DNA from: Candidatus Zixiibacteriota bacterium
GTDB lineage: Bacteria; Zixibacteria; MSB-5A5; GN15; FEB-12
Assembly: GCA_024280215.1 (NCBI GenBank)
Contig: JAJRQO010000042.1
Coordinates: forward strand, 1-64,000
Length of the DNA stretch: 64,000 nucleotides
Direction of reading: 5' to 3'
This document shows, in pieces, positions 8,269 through 18,389 of this stretch. The notes beneath the pieces are model-generated. The model was given only the letters and a program-made list of their open reading frames with translations, made no database searches and was not told the origin of the DNA. The position numbers were made by a program, and so were the translations under genes. How positions within the stretch are numbered: position 1 is the first letter of the stretch; each line of letters opens with the position of its first letter.

Positions 8269-9408
8269 CTACGCAACCTCTTGTAAGATTTGCATCTCTT
8301 CAAGTTGCTTGATTATATCCATTGCAATAACATCAACAGCTGGCTTTTTATTTACTGTTTCTTTTTTTATACTTGTTCGCAACATGTTGTACAGTTCACT
8401 TTCACAAACAGAAATCACTTCAGCAAGAACATCAATTTCATCTAACTCTGTCTCTTCAATCATGATTGCCATTTTCCGATCAACATAATCAAGTGCATTT
8501 TTCTTTTGATGGTCTCCAGCAGCAAATGGAAATGGAATCAATATAGACGGTAATTTACAATGTACAATTTCGGCAAGAGTCAAGGCTCCCGCTCGGGCAA
8601 TCACTATGTCAGCGGCTGAATACACCTGTGCCATATTTTTGGCAAACGGAAAAAGAGAAGAGCTTATAACCTTGTTCCCTACTTTCGTAGCTACATCCTT
8701 GTAGTCTCTTTTTCCACTCTGCCATAAAAGTTGATAATTTTTATTTAATTCATTGTGTTGTAAACTTTTTATAATGGCATTATTTATTGCTCTTGCTCCT
8801 TGGGAACCACCAAGGATCAAAATAGTTTTTTTATTAGAATCTAATCCTAAAGCATTACATGCTTTCTCGCGAGACATCAGTTTAATTTCAGAACGTACAG
8901 GATTCCCAGTTGTAATAATTTCAGCATTTGTCTTTAGGAGTTCTTTTGCTTTTTCAAATCCGAGATATATTTTTTTTGCTTTTGGAGCAAGCTGTCTGGT
9001 AGTAACCCCAGGGAAAGAATTCTGTTCTTGTAAAAGCGTCCGAATATTTTTCCATGACGCAACTTTTAGAATTGCCCACGATACATAGCCACCAGTACCA
9101 ATGACAATCTGAGGTTTAAATGAATTCAGAAGCGACCATGATTTGAATATTGCACTAATAACAATAAATGGAACCATCAAATTTTTCAGTGTAAATGACC
9201 GTGCGATACCTCGCATGTTAATGATATGTAGTGGATATCCGAGTGAATCTTTCATTCTGTACTCAATACCACGTTTGGTTCCAATAAATATTATTTCTAT
9301 TTCAGTTCTTTTTTCAATCATCTCTTTTACTTTATCAGCAATCGCCAAAGCAGGAAATAGATGACCACCAGTGCCACCACCAGCAAAAATCAATTTTACT
9401 TTTTTCAT
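8269..9408 (-). CDS. murG: UDP-GlcNAc:undecaprenyl-PP-MurNAc-pentapeptide GlcNAc transferase MurG
   Basis: Peripheral membrane GT28 enzyme that converts lipid I to lipid II. The N-terminal G-loop GGTGGHLFPALAIA is diagnostic, LGGSQGARAINNAI is the second G-loop, and ARAGALTLAEI with PFPFAAGDHQKKNA forms the UDP-GlcNAc site. At 379 residues it is of normal length. It overlaps the end of ftsW by four bases (ATGA), implying translational coupling. Confidence 0.98.
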   Translation of the reverse strand: MKKVKLIFAGGGTGGHLFPALAIADKVKEMIEKRTEIEIIFIGTKRGIEYRMKDSLGYPLHIINMRGIARSFTLKNLMVPFIVISAIFKSWSLLNSFKPQIVIGTGGYVSWAILKVASWKNIRTLLQEQNSFPGVTTRQLAPKAKKIYLGFEKAKELLKTNAEIITTGNPVRSEIKLMSREKACNALGLDSNKKTILILGGSQGARAINNAIIKSLQHNELNKNYQLLWQSGKRDYKDVATKVGNKVISSSLFPFAKNMAQVYSAADIVIARAGALTLAEIVHCKLPSILIPFPFAAGDHQKKNALDYVDRKMAIMIEETELDEIDVLAEVISVCESELYNMLRTSIKKETVNKKPAVDVIAMDIIKQLEEMQILQEVA

Positions 9409-10520
9409 GTTTTGACCCTTCTTTTTGAAAGGTTTAACAATACTGCAATCGCAGCCGATGAAACCATGAGCGATGATCCACCATAGGATAAAAATGGAAG
9501 CGGTAAACCTGTAACTGGGATTAATGCCGTTACAACTCCTAAGTTGATTGCGATATTCAAAAAGAGCGAAAGAGTGATTCCAGAAGCGAGTAGATAACCA
9601 AACCTATCAGGTTGTTGTGAGGCAATTTTGAGTCCTCTAAAAATAATGTAAAAGAATAGCATTAAGATTATCATCAGTCCAAGCATCCCAAGTTCTTCAC
9701 CGATTGCAGCAAAAATAAAATCAGTGTGTGGATATGGCAGAAAGAATAATTTTTGTCTTCCTTCACCAAGTCCCATTCCAAAAAAGCCACCCGCCCCAAG
9801 AGTTAAAGCAGCCTGTTTGACTTGATAGGAACCTTTAAGTGGGTCAGCAATCGATGCGACATAATCTATGATTCGAGCTTCTTTATAACCAAGTCCAAAA
9901 ACAACAAATGTAGCGACTGCTGGTATCGGTAGTATTCCGTAACAAAGGTGTTTCATTCTGGCTCCAGCTAAAAACAAAATTCCTAATGCGGAAAGTGCGA
10001 TAACTATTGTCGTACCTAAATCAGGTTCTAACAAAATTAACATAAGCCCAATACCAATTAGCGGTAGATATGGGAAGAGAAGTTGTTTGAGTTCTTCGAT
10101 TTTTCGTTTTGGATTTGACAATGAAAATGCTAAATATACTATCATAACAAATTTAAAAAGTTCCGACGGTTGAATATTGATAATACCAAGCATCAGCCAA
10201 CGGTGGGAACCGTTACGAGATGGCATTAAAAAGACAAGCGAGAGCATTAGAATTATTACAAAAAGTGCTGGAGCAGAATATATTGCCAACCGTTGTAAAT
10301 TTACTTTAATAATTCCATATACTGCAATCACAGAAAGAATTGTCCATATCAATTGCCTCTTCAAAAAGAAAATATTTGAACCAAATTTTGTTTCGGCAAT
10401 CATCGATGATGTAGAATAAATCATAACAAGTCCTGTGATGACAAGAACTATATATGCCAACAAGAGACCTTCATCTATTGATTTAGTTTTGGCTGAGCGT
10501 CTCATTCTCATTCTTTCCAT
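9405..10520 (-). CDS. ftsW: Lipid II polymerase FtsW (SEDS family)
   Basis: SEDS-family peptidoglycan glycosyltransferase of the septum. It has about ten hydrophobic segments, NIQPSELFKF (the SEDS signature), the catalytic-loop region around LEPDLGTTIVIA, and GEELGMLGLMIIL plus LPFLSYGGSS near the C-terminus. It overlaps the end of murD by 38 bases; later methionines at 10511 and 10505 are alternative starts. Confidence 0.96.
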   Translation of the reverse strand: MERMRMRRSAKTKSIDEGLLLAYIVLVITGLVMIYSTSSMIAETKFGSNIFFLKRQLIWTILSVIAVYGIIKVNLQRLAIYSAPALFVIILMLSLVFLMPSRNGSHRWLMLGIINIQPSELFKFVMIVYLAFSLSNPKRKIEELKQLLFPYLPLIGIGLMLILLEPDLGTTIVIALSALGILFLAGARMKHLCYGILPIPAVATFVVFGLGYKEARIIDYVASIADPLKGSYQVKQAALTLGAGGFFGMGLGEGRQKLFFLPYPHTDFIFAAIGEELGMLGLMIILMLFFYIIFRGLKIASQQPDRFGYLLASGITLSLFLNIAINLGVVTALIPVTGLPLPFLSYGGSSLMVSSAAIAVLLNLSKRRVKT

Positions 10521-11865
10521 TTTTTAAACCACGTACTGCATTTTTAAATTCTCTACCTCGTTGTTCAAAACTTTCAAACATATCAAAACTCGCACATCCT
10601 GGCGACAACAAAACAGACTCACCAGGGATTGCCTTGGTGAATGCTTGCTTGACCGCATCTTGTAATGTCTCAGCAAAACAGACGGTAAAGATGTTACCGA
10701 GTTGTTCAGATATTTTTTCTTTTGCTTCACCAATCGCTATGATTGCTTTGATTGTATTTTTTCCATAAGGAATTAGTTCTTTAAAATCAGCACCCTTGTC
10801 TCTACCACCAGCTATAAGATAGGTTGGTGTTTGCATAGAACGAAGTGCATACGTAACCGAGTCAATGTTAGTCGCTTTGGAATCATTGATAAAATTGATT
10901 CCCGCTACTGTATCAATTTTTTCAAGACGATGTTCAACTGGTTGAAATGATGATAACACTTTGGCGAGAATATCAGATGGGATATTAAACAATGATGCAA
11001 CACAAACCGCAGCTGTGGCATTTTGTATATTATGCGGTCCAAGTATCAATAACTCTTCAGTCGAAACAATAGGATTCTCTTCAACGACGATAGAATTATT
11101 CTCTACGTAGACAGATGCATTATTATTTTTTAAATTAGAAAAATATTTCAAAGAAGCTTTTGTTTGAACATTAAACTTTTGTGTATCTTTATCATCAGCA
11201 TTTAAAACAAAATAATTATCATCTGTTTGATTTTCGGTGATACGAAATTTTGTTTTTACATAGTTTTCATAAGTGCCATGTCTATCCAGATGATCAGGTG
11301 ATAGATTCAATAACAATGCAACATCAGGTTTAAAATCTGAAATCGTTTCAAGTTGAAATGTCGAAACTTCTAAAATAGCGATACTATCTTCTCCGATTTT
11401 CTCAACAATCTCAGAAAATGGTAAGCCAATATTTCCCGCCACAAAGGTATCAAATCCGGCAGATGAGAAAATTTCACCAAGCAATGTAGTAGTCGTTGTT
11501 TTCCCATTAGAACCAGTAACAGCAATAATTTTTCCTTTACAACACCATGAAGCAAATTCTAATTCAGAAAATATCGGAAGTCCTTGAGCTTGAGCTTTTT
11601 TAATAATATTTATGGTTAATGGAACCCCGGGAGAAACAACCAAATAATCAGCATTCAGAAGTTTGTCAGTATGCCTACCAACTTCAAACGGAATTTTTGC
11701 TGATTCCAAACGAGCAATCTCTGTACTCAAATTTTCAGCGGAATTATTATCAGAGACAAAAGGTTTACCACCAAAACTATCAGCAAGCACAGCCGCAGCT
11801 ACACCAGAACGTGCCATTCCGATAATGCCAATTTTTCTATCTTTTATTTTCTGTTCAGTTGTCAT
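10483..11865 (-). CDS. murD: UDP-N-acetylmuramoyl-L-alanine--D-glutamate ligase MurD
   Basis: Adds D-glutamate to UDP-MurNAc-Ala. The Rossmann start is KIGIIGMARSGVAAA, the P-loop is TGSNGKTTTTTLLGE, the Mur motif NLSPDHLDRHG follows, and INDSKATNIDS is the C-terminal domain signature. The start is placed at ATG 11865, which overlaps the mraY stop as ATGA. The reading frame stays open further upstream (to 11919), but that part lies inside mraY and has no family similarity. Confidence 0.97.
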   Translation of the reverse strand: MTTEQKIKDRKIGIIGMARSGVAAAVLADSFGGKPFVSDNNSAENLSTEIARLESAKIPFEVGRHTDKLLNADYLVVSPGVPLTINIIKKAQAQGLPIFSELEFASWCCKGKIIAVTGSNGKTTTTTLLGEIFSSAGFDTFVAGNIGLPFSEIVEKIGEDSIAILEVSTFQLETISDFKPDVALLLNLSPDHLDRHGTYENYVKTKFRITENQTDDNYFVLNADDKDTQKFNVQTKASLKYFSNLKNNNASVYVENNSIVVEENPIVSTEELLILGPHNIQNATAAVCVASLFNIPSDILAKVLSSFQPVEHRLEKIDTVAGINFINDSKATNIDSVTYALRSMQTPTYLIAGGRDKGADFKELIPYGKNTIKAIIAIGEAKEKISEQLGNIFTVCFAETLQDAVKQAFTKAIPGESVLLSPGCASFDMFESFEQRGREFKNAVRGLKNGKNENETLSQN

Positions 11866-12944
11866 CGTATCTTTAAGGTTGCTAAAGTTAGTAAAGCACA
11901 TAATGCCCCAATAATCCAAAAGCGTATCACTACTTTTGATTCATGCCATCCAGAGAGTTCAAAGTGATGATGGATTGGAGCCATTTTAAAAATTCTTTTT
12001 TTATTTCTAAATTTATAAGATAAAACCTGTAATATCACCGAGACTGCTTCAACAACAAAAACACCTCCAACAATCACCAAAAGTAGTTCTTGTTTTAGTA
12101 AAATTGAAATAGCTCCCAAAGCACCACCGAGTGCCAGCGACCCAGTATCCCCCATGAAAACTTCCGCAGGGTGAGCATTGAACCATAAGAAGCCTAATGC
12201 CGAACCAATTGCTGCCCCACAGTAAATAGTTAATTCACCAACGCCTGGCATATAATCTAATTGTAAGTATGATGAGTAGTCTAACCGACCTGTGACATAG
12301 GCAATTCCACCAAAAGCGATAAAACTTAAAGCACATAAACCAATAGCAAGACCATCAAGACCGTCGGTCAGGTTCACAGCATTAGAAGTACCCGTAATAA
12401 CAATAATTATAAATGGGATATATAGCAGACCCAAATTTAGAACATAGTTTTTGAAAAATGGGATATTGGTAGAACCTTCATAATTTGGTGATATATATGT
12501 CAATGCTAATCCAAACAGCAGTCCTAAGATAATCTGACCGACTAATTTCTTTTTACCAACCATTCCCTTTGGTTCTTTTTTAACTGCTTTGAGATAGTCA
12601 TCCATGAAACCAAGCAAACCAAGCCAGACAGTTACCAGTAGTACCGATTGAATATAAAAATTTGTTAGGTCTGCCCATAAAAGTGTTGGGATAATTATAC
12701 CACTTAAAATAATCAGCCCACCCATTGTAGGTGTACCAGCTTTTTTATGATGTGACTCTGGTCCTTCGGCTCGAATAGACTCTTTAATCTGCATCCTTTG
12801 TAAAAGTCTAATAAAAAATGGTCCTAAAATCAGGCAGATAAATAGGGCTGTAATTGTCGCTCCCGCAGAACGGAAAGTAATATACCGAAAGAGATTAAAA
12901 CCAGAGAAGTAGTCCGTTAACGGGTATAAGAAATGATAAAACAT
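11862..12944 (-). CDS. mraY: Phospho-MurNAc-pentapeptide transferase MraY
   Basis: Integral membrane enzyme that forms lipid I. It has about ten transmembrane segments. KKAGTPTMGG and FMDDYLKA are in the N-terminal part, NAVNLTDGLDGLA is the Mg/uridine region, FMGDTGSLALGG and MAPIHHHFE are the remaining MraY signatures. At 360 residues it has standard length. It overlaps murF by one base (TGATG). Confidence 0.98.
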   Translation of the reverse strand: MFYHFLYPLTDYFSGFNLFRYITFRSAGATITALFICLILGPFFIRLLQRMQIKESIRAEGPESHHKKAGTPTMGGLIILSGIIIPTLLWADLTNFYIQSVLLVTVWLGLLGFMDDYLKAVKKEPKGMVGKKKLVGQIILGLLFGLALTYISPNYEGSTNIPFFKNYVLNLGLLYIPFIIIVITGTSNAVNLTDGLDGLAIGLCALSFIAFGGIAYVTGRLDYSSYLQLDYMPGVGELTIYCGAAIGSALGFLWFNAHPAEVFMGDTGSLALGGALGAISILLKQELLLVIVGGVFVVEAVSVILQVLSYKFRNKKRIFKMAPIHHHFELSGWHESKVVIRFWIIGALCALLTLATLKIR

Positions 12945-14329
12945 CAGGTCTCCTCCCCGGATGTTTGTAGTTGTTGTAAAACTTTCTCAAGTCCAACCCC
13001 TCTTGAACCTTTGATGTAAATAAAATCATCTTTGGCAACAAGGGATATAATTACACTTGAGAGAGTCATGCTGTCTACATATTCTACTTTTTTTAGACCA
13101 CTAACGTTGCAATTATTATAAATTTCTTTTGCCAGCTTGCCAACGGTAATAAGTAAATCAAATTTGTTACTTGCAATATACTCACCAAGCTCCGCATGAT
13201 ATTTTTTGGCATCATCTCCAAGTTCAAGCATATCACCCAAGATAAGGACTTTTCGGTTGTTACTCTTCAGATCAAAAAATGCTTTAAGTCCAGCTTTCAT
13301 CGAGTCAGGATTGGCATTATAGCAATCAGCAATAATTTTCATCCCTGCTACTTCTATCAGTTGTCCACGCATCGGAGCAGTATCAAGTTGTATACTCATC
13401 GTGTCAACATCATCAAATGCATATCCCAAAGTTCTCACCGCTGCATAAGCTGCTACGAGATTTGCTACTTGATGTTTCCCAATAAGTGGCAGATAGAATT
13501 CATGAGTTTCAATCTTTACAATATTTCCACCATCAGCATGAGGAGTTATGCTTTCAACTTTATAGTCAGCATCATTATCAACAGAGAATGTAATAAATGA
13601 ATCACACAGATTTTTTGTTTCTGCAACAAGCACGGCATCGTCAGCATTTATAATAAGCGGAACCGAGGAATCTGTATTTTTTATCAATTCAAGTTTTGCC
13701 TTGGCAACATCTTCCACTGTCGATAAAAATTCTAAATGCGAAATACCAATATTTGTAATTAAGACAACATCTGGTTGAGCAATATCAGCAAGTTGAGGCA
13801 TTTCATTTTCGGTTGAGATTCCAAGTTCAAGCACCATAGCATTACACTCTTTATCTACTCCCAATATTGTCAACGGTAAACCAAACAAATTATTCAAATT
13901 CCCTGGAGTTTTATAAACATTTTTTTCAACAGCTTGCAGGAGGGCAAAAGTAAGTTCTTTTGTTGTTGTCTTACCATTGGAACCTGTAATAGCAATTGCT
14001 TTTGCTGTTAGAGAGTTTCGATATTCTTTTGCTAAGGCAAGCATGGCAGTATGTGAATTATCAACAGCAACAACAGCAATTTTGTCTGACAGAGTATTAC
14101 TCTGCAGATATGAACTCTCCGCAACAATCCCTGCGGCACCTTTACCAATCGCATTATCGATATATGCATGACCATCCTGTTTTTCACCATTGATAGCAAT
14201 AAATAACTCATCAGTATTGAGAGTTCTGCTGTCAATTGAGACACCATGAAACAATTTCGCATTGTGCGAACTATTGTATAGATTGCCTTTGCAATATGTA
14301 GCTAATTGGTCAAAACGCAATTGTATCAA
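12944..14329 (-). CDS. murF: UDP-MurNAc-tripeptide--D-Ala-D-Ala ligase MurF
   Basis: Adds D-Ala-D-Ala to complete the pentapeptide. SIDSRTLNTDELFIAI is the N-terminal domain signature, ITGSNGKTTTKEL the P-loop, LGISTENEMPQLADI and NIGISHLEFL the central domain, and DCYNANPDSMKA the C-terminal motif. Length 461. The start overlaps the murE stop by four bases (ATGA). No ddl gene is present in the window, so D-Ala-D-Ala must come from elsewhere. Confidence 0.97.
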   Translation of the reverse strand: MIQLRFDQLATYCKGNLYNSSHNAKLFHGVSIDSRTLNTDELFIAINGEKQDGHAYIDNAIGKGAAGIVAESSYLQSNTLSDKIAVVAVDNSHTAMLALAKEYRNSLTAKAIAITGSNGKTTTKELTFALLQAVEKNVYKTPGNLNNLFGLPLTILGVDKECNAMVLELGISTENEMPQLADIAQPDVVLITNIGISHLEFLSTVEDVAKAKLELIKNTDSSVPLIINADDAVLVAETKNLCDSFITFSVDNDADYKVESITPHADGGNIVKIETHEFYLPLIGKHQVANLVAAYAAVRTLGYAFDDVDTMSIQLDTAPMRGQLIEVAGMKIIADCYNANPDSMKAGLKAFFDLKSNNRKVLILGDMLELGDDAKKYHAELGEYIASNKFDLLITVGKLAKEIYNNCNVSGLKKVEYVDSMTLSSVIISLVAKDDFIYIKGSRGVGLEKVLQQLQTSGEET

Positions 14330-15795
14330 TTCTCCTGCTTATCCTCAGATTTTGAGTGTCCAAGTTCTTGCAAAAATTTCAGGGCGACATCCTTGTCGCT
14401 AAATGGAGATTTCACTCCTTTGGTTTCCTGATAGTTTTCATCGCCTTTACCTGCTAACAGAACAACGTCGTTTTCTTTAGCGAGGCTAAGAATTTTTTCG
14501 ATAGCTTCTTTGCGATCAGTGCAAATTTCATAATTATTTCCTACCAACCCAGGTTTAATATCTTTTATAATTGCATCAGGTTCCTCCGAACGAGGATTAT
14601 CTGATGTGACAACAACATAGTCAGAGTTTAGTGTTGTCGCTTGCCCCATCAACGAACGTTTCCCTTTATCACGATCACCGCCACATCCAAAAAGAGTTAA
14701 AATGCGACCATTAGAAATTTCTCGCGCTGACACTATCAACCGTTCTAACGCATCAGGTGTGTGAGCATAGTCAATGAACACCGCAAATGGTTGTCCTTGG
14801 TCGACATAGTTAAATCGTCCAGGTATTGGTTCTGCCATTTCAAGCCCTTTGACAACGGAATCAATATCGACTCCACATGCCATCCCACCACCAATAGCGG
14901 CAATTGCATTCATCAGATTAAATTTACCAGGAAGTTTATAGTCGATAGTTCTATTCCCCATCGGCGTAACAATATCAAAAATTGTACCACTTGCTTGGAT
15001 ATCATAATTAACACAATAAATATCAGCTTCAGAATTATCTAAAGAATAGGAAATATACGACGATGCAAAATCTCCAAAAAGTTCTCTAAACTCTGGAACA
15101 TCAAGATTGATTACTGCATAACTCAGAGGTCCTTCAAGTTTTTCGAGAAGTAAAGTTTTGGCTGCTAAATATTCTTTCATCGTTTTGTGAAAATCAAGAT
15201 GGTCACGAGTAAGGTTTGTATAGACCGCAACTCTGAAATTTATATTGTCAACACGATGCAGTGCTAAGGCATGCGATGAAACTTCGATGATAGCGTTTAC
15301 ACAGAAATTTTTCTTCATTAGAAATAGAAGACGTTGTAAATCTAAAGATTCAGGTGTTGTCCGCTCTGCTTCAAATGTTTCGTTGCCCGTATCATACACT
15401 TGTGATGTTATTAACCCGACTTTTTTATTTCGTGCTTCAAGAATATACTTCATCAAAAAACAAGTCGTTGTCTTACCATTGGTACCCGTAACTCCGCAAG
15501 CTTTGATTTTTAAACCAGGATGACCATAAAACATCGCCGCAATTTCAGGCATTGCTTCACGAATATTCTCAACTTGCACATAGTTAGGAGCTTCTGCACA
15601 AGAATCTTTTTCGCCTATGACTGCAACAGCACCATTGACGATAGCATCGTTCACATAATCATAGCCATCGACTTGATACCCAGAGACGGCAATAAAAAGA
15701 CCGTTCTCCTTTATCAATCGTGAATCATATTCAATATTTTCTATTTCGACATCAGGGTTACCAATAACATCCTTATGATCTAACCCTGAAACCAC
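14326..15795 (-). CDS. murE: UDP-MurNAc-L-Ala-D-Glu--diaminopimelate ligase MurE
   Basis: Adds the third stem residue. YDSRLIKENGLFIAVSG is the N-terminal domain, TGTNGKTTTCFLMKY the P-loop, NLTRDHLDFH the Mur motif, and DNPRSEEP the motif associated with meso-diaminopimelate use (DNPR). The 15795 start is a GTG with no well-placed ribosome site. Reading on upstream adds codons for I-K-L-K-D, and an ATT at 15808-15810 has AGGAG exactly six bases before it. True initiation may therefore be at ATT 15810, or a one-base sequence error hides an ATG. See findings. Confidence 0.95.
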   Translation of the reverse strand: MVSGLDHKDVIGNPDVEIENIEYDSRLIKENGLFIAVSGYQVDGYDYVNDAIVNGAVAVIGEKDSCAEAPNYVQVENIREAMPEIAAMFYGHPGLKIKACGVTGTNGKTTTCFLMKYILEARNKKVGLITSQVYDTGNETFEAERTTPESLDLQRLLFLMKKNFCVNAIIEVSSHALALHRVDNINFRVAVYTNLTRDHLDFHKTMKEYLAAKTLLLEKLEGPLSYAVINLDVPEFRELFGDFASSYISYSLDNSEADIYCVNYDIQASGTIFDIVTPMGNRTIDYKLPGKFNLMNAIAAIGGGMACGVDIDSVVKGLEMAEPIPGRFNYVDQGQPFAVFIDYAHTPDALERLIVSAREISNGRILTLFGCGGDRDKGKRSLMGQATTLNSDYVVVTSDNPRSEEPDAIIKDIKPGLVGNNYEICTDRKEAIEKILSLAKENDVVLLAGKGDENYQETKGVKSPFSDKDVALKFLQELGHSKSEDKQEN

Positions 15796-15819
15796 ATCCT
15801 TGAGTTTAATAACATGCTC

Positions 15820-17898
15820 CTATATCGGTTTGCATTCCAATTTGCAAACTGATTCGTTTTGTACTATTGCACCTGGTTTTAGTGACTGACGATACACTTT
15901 TCCATTACCAGTCACAGAATAATCTAAATTTAAATGTTGCATATATGCAGATGCTTCACGAATTGTCATTCCTGTTAGATCCGCCATCTTTTGTTCTTGT
16001 TCATCATTTGATTGTACTACGACAAGAATTTCATCATCTTCAAAAATCAACCGATCCGCTTGCGGATACTGCCATACGACAAAACCTGAGTCGGCTGTTG
16101 ATTTTAGATGTAACATTTTATTTTCAGTTTCTTGTTTGGCACTTGCTAATAACTGCCCCATCAAATTTGGAACAACTTGTGTCTTTTTAATTTTGTCAGA
16201 ATTCTCAGCAATCATTCTTGTTGGCACTGTAAATAAATCAGGATGAATAATAGTATACCGTTCAGCTATTTTCCTAAAGGTTACTCCAGAAGTATGTCCA
16301 CCATAATGAACTGGTTGAGGGTTCTTCATCACGACTATCCCTGTCACCAATGGATTCTCTGCAGGGAAGAAGCCCGCAAAGCTCGCCATATATTTACTAT
16401 AAGAATATCGTTTCCGTTCTCTATCATAGATTTGTGCTGTTCCTGTTTTTCCAGCTATGGTTACTATTTGAGAATTCACTAACTCAGCAGTTCCTCTCTC
16501 AACAACCCCCCGTAAAAAAGACTTGAGTGTATCTGCTGTTTCTTTAGACATTAGTTCTGCAATAATTTCTGATCTCTGTTGATTAAATGGGTTCCCTTTT
16601 TCATCAACATCACAAAGAATCAATTTTGGTTTATAGAGCGTTCCACCATTGGCAACTGCTGCCATAACATTTGCCATCTGCAATGTATTCACTGCCACCG
16701 CATGTCCAATAGATAACGATGCGACATTAAAATCAGACCATCTTTTTGGTTTAGAAATGTATCCAGCTTGTTCACCTGGCCATCCGTCGAGAGTTTTTGT
16801 ACCTATACCAAATTTTTTCGAAAGTTGATAGAGCTCTTCACCACCATATTCAACCGCATATTTCCCAATACCGATATTACTTGAGAGTTCTATAACAGAG
16901 CGAAAATTAAGCCATTCATGTTTATGATCATCACGAAGCCGGTTACGCCCCATTTGCCATCTACCATTTTCACAATAAATAGTGTCATCAAGACTCATAA
17001 TCGAATTTTCTAAAAGACCTGCCGCTGCAATAACTTTGTACACAGAACCAGGCTCATAAAGATCAGTGAGAACTCTCAACTTTTGCGGTTTGTTTCTATT
17101 TTTTTCATTCGGATCAAAATGTGCCATGGCAATAATTTCGCCATTTCTATTATTCAAAAAGACAGCCATGCCTAATTCGGCATTATGTTTTATAACTCCC
17201 TCTCTGAGCTCCTCTTCCAAAATTTCTTGAAGTTGCCAATCAATAGTAAGAACTTTTGACTGACCAGGGACTGGTTGGCTGATGGCTTGTTCTCTAATCC
17301 TAAAACAGTTACGCTTACCATCACGACGAAAGGCAAAAACACCTGAATCACCCGCAAGCTCTTTATTACACCAAAGTTCAAAACCCGACAATCCCTTACT
17401 ATCAATATCCGTAAAACCAATTATTTGTTTTCCAACGAAATCAAAAGGATAAGAACGTACAATACCATCTTCTAAGTATAAACCTTTTGGACTTTGTTTT
17501 TCTATCTCTGAAGCAAGCTCATCGGAAAGATTTCGTTTTATCCAAGAATAATGATGAACACCAAGATTAAACTTTTTTATAGCAGTTCCTTTTGGAAGAT
17601 TTAAGAAATCTTCTAAGAAGGAGGCTATTTCCTTTACTTCCTGCTTATCATTTGGCCATGCCGACAATGATTGTGATTCAATATTGTTAGCGACAATCAT
17701 TCCATTGCGATCGTAGATTAAACCTCTTGAGGCTTGAATAGTTTGAGTACCTTCTGCTTGTATTTGGACTTTTTTACGGTATTCAGGAGCAAGGTAAATC
17801 TGCAGATGGACAAGACGTGCTAAAACTGAAGCAAAAACAAAACAAACAAAAAAGAAAACCCATCCGAGCCTGATATTTTTTTTCTTTTTTAGCTTCAC
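15820..17898 (-). CDS. ftsI: Septal penicillin-binding protein FtsI/SpoVD type with PASTA domains
   Basis: Transpeptidase that crosslinks septal peptidoglycan. One membrane segment (about residues 10-30) is followed by the PBP dimerisation domain (RGLIYDRNG at 58-66). The catalytic motifs are SVYK (285-288), SSN (339-341) and KTGT (484-487). Residues from about 577 to 692 form two PASTA repeats (VVPNLMGQLLASAKQ, then DLTGMTIREASAYMQ), as in SpoVD-like class B PBPs. The start ATG overlaps the ftsL stop (ATGA). SD for the next gene murE overlaps its stop codon. Confidence 0.96.
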   Translation of the reverse strand: MKLKKKKNIRLGWVFFFVCFVFASVLARLVHLQIYLAPEYRKKVQIQAEGTQTIQASRGLIYDRNGMIVANNIESQSLSAWPNDKQEVKEIASFLEDFLNLPKGTAIKKFNLGVHHYSWIKRNLSDELASEIEKQSPKGLYLEDGIVRSYPFDFVGKQIIGFTDIDSKGLSGFELWCNKELAGDSGVFAFRRDGKRNCFRIREQAISQPVPGQSKVLTIDWQLQEILEEELREGVIKHNAELGMAVFLNNRNGEIIAMAHFDPNEKNRNKPQKLRVLTDLYEPGSVYKVIAAAGLLENSIMSLDDTIYCENGRWQMGRNRLRDDHKHEWLNFRSVIELSSNIGIGKYAVEYGGEELYQLSKKFGIGTKTLDGWPGEQAGYISKPKRWSDFNVASLSIGHAVAVNTLQMANVMAAVANGGTLYKPKLILCDVDEKGNPFNQQRSEIIAELMSKETADTLKSFLRGVVERGTAELVNSQIVTIAGKTGTAQIYDRERKRYSYSKYMASFAGFFPAENPLVTGIVVMKNPQPVHYGGHTSGVTFRKIAERYTIIHPDLFTVPTRMIAENSDKIKKTQVVPNLMGQLLASAKQETENKMLHLKSTADSGFVVWQYPQADRLIFEDDEILVVVQSNDEQEQKMADLTGMTIREASAYMQHLNLDYSVTGNGKVYRQSLKPGAIVQNESVCKLECKPI

Positions 17899-18389
17899 TT
17901 CTTACCCCATCCGTTGACAGATGAATCGACCTTGATATTTTCAACTGCTCCCGCTTTAGCACGGGTCTCCTCGATGACAGGAAAAAACTGAGCAATCCGT
18001 TTTACTGCTGTAAGCATTTGTTGAAGTTCATCAGGCTGAGATAAAACAATTTTATCAGGCACTAAGGTATGCATATTATCAGCATCAACTAAGCGTAGTC
18101 CGAGAGAATCAGCAGCATAACGTTCGATTCGTGATGATGTCGAAAGTGATGCAATCTTAGAATAGAGTTTCTTCTTGCTATCTAAGAGAACAAGATTTTC
18201 TTTTTCAAGCAAAGAGACATCTTTAACCAACGAAACAACTATCGCTTGTTGCCATATATGAAAACAACAGACAATTAAAAAACAGACAAACAAAGTCGAA
18301 AGGGAAAAATATTTATGAGACTTCAACTTATTGAGAGTTGAAGAATTAATCTCTACTGTTTCTTTAAATTTCCTAATCGTCTGCTTCAT
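17895..18389 (-). CDS. ftsL: FtsL-like bitopic division protein
   Basis: Small single-pass protein (164 residues). A membrane segment lies at about 30-50, followed by a leucine-zipper-like coiled coil (VSLLEKENLVLLDSKKKLYS) and a conserved-looking SSRIERYAADSLGLRLVD, the usual FtsL ending. It then carries an extra tail of about 50 residues. The assignment rests on topology and position between rsmH and ftsI; FtsL sequences are poorly conserved. Confidence 0.82.
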   Translation of the reverse strand: MKQTIRKFKETVEINSSTLNKLKSHKYFSLSTLFVCFLIVCCFHIWQQAIVVSLVKDVSLLEKENLVLLDSKKKLYSKIASLSTSSRIERYAADSLGLRLVDADNMHTLVPDKIVLSQPDELQQMLTAVKRIAQFFPVIEETRAKAGAVENIKVDSSVNGWGKK

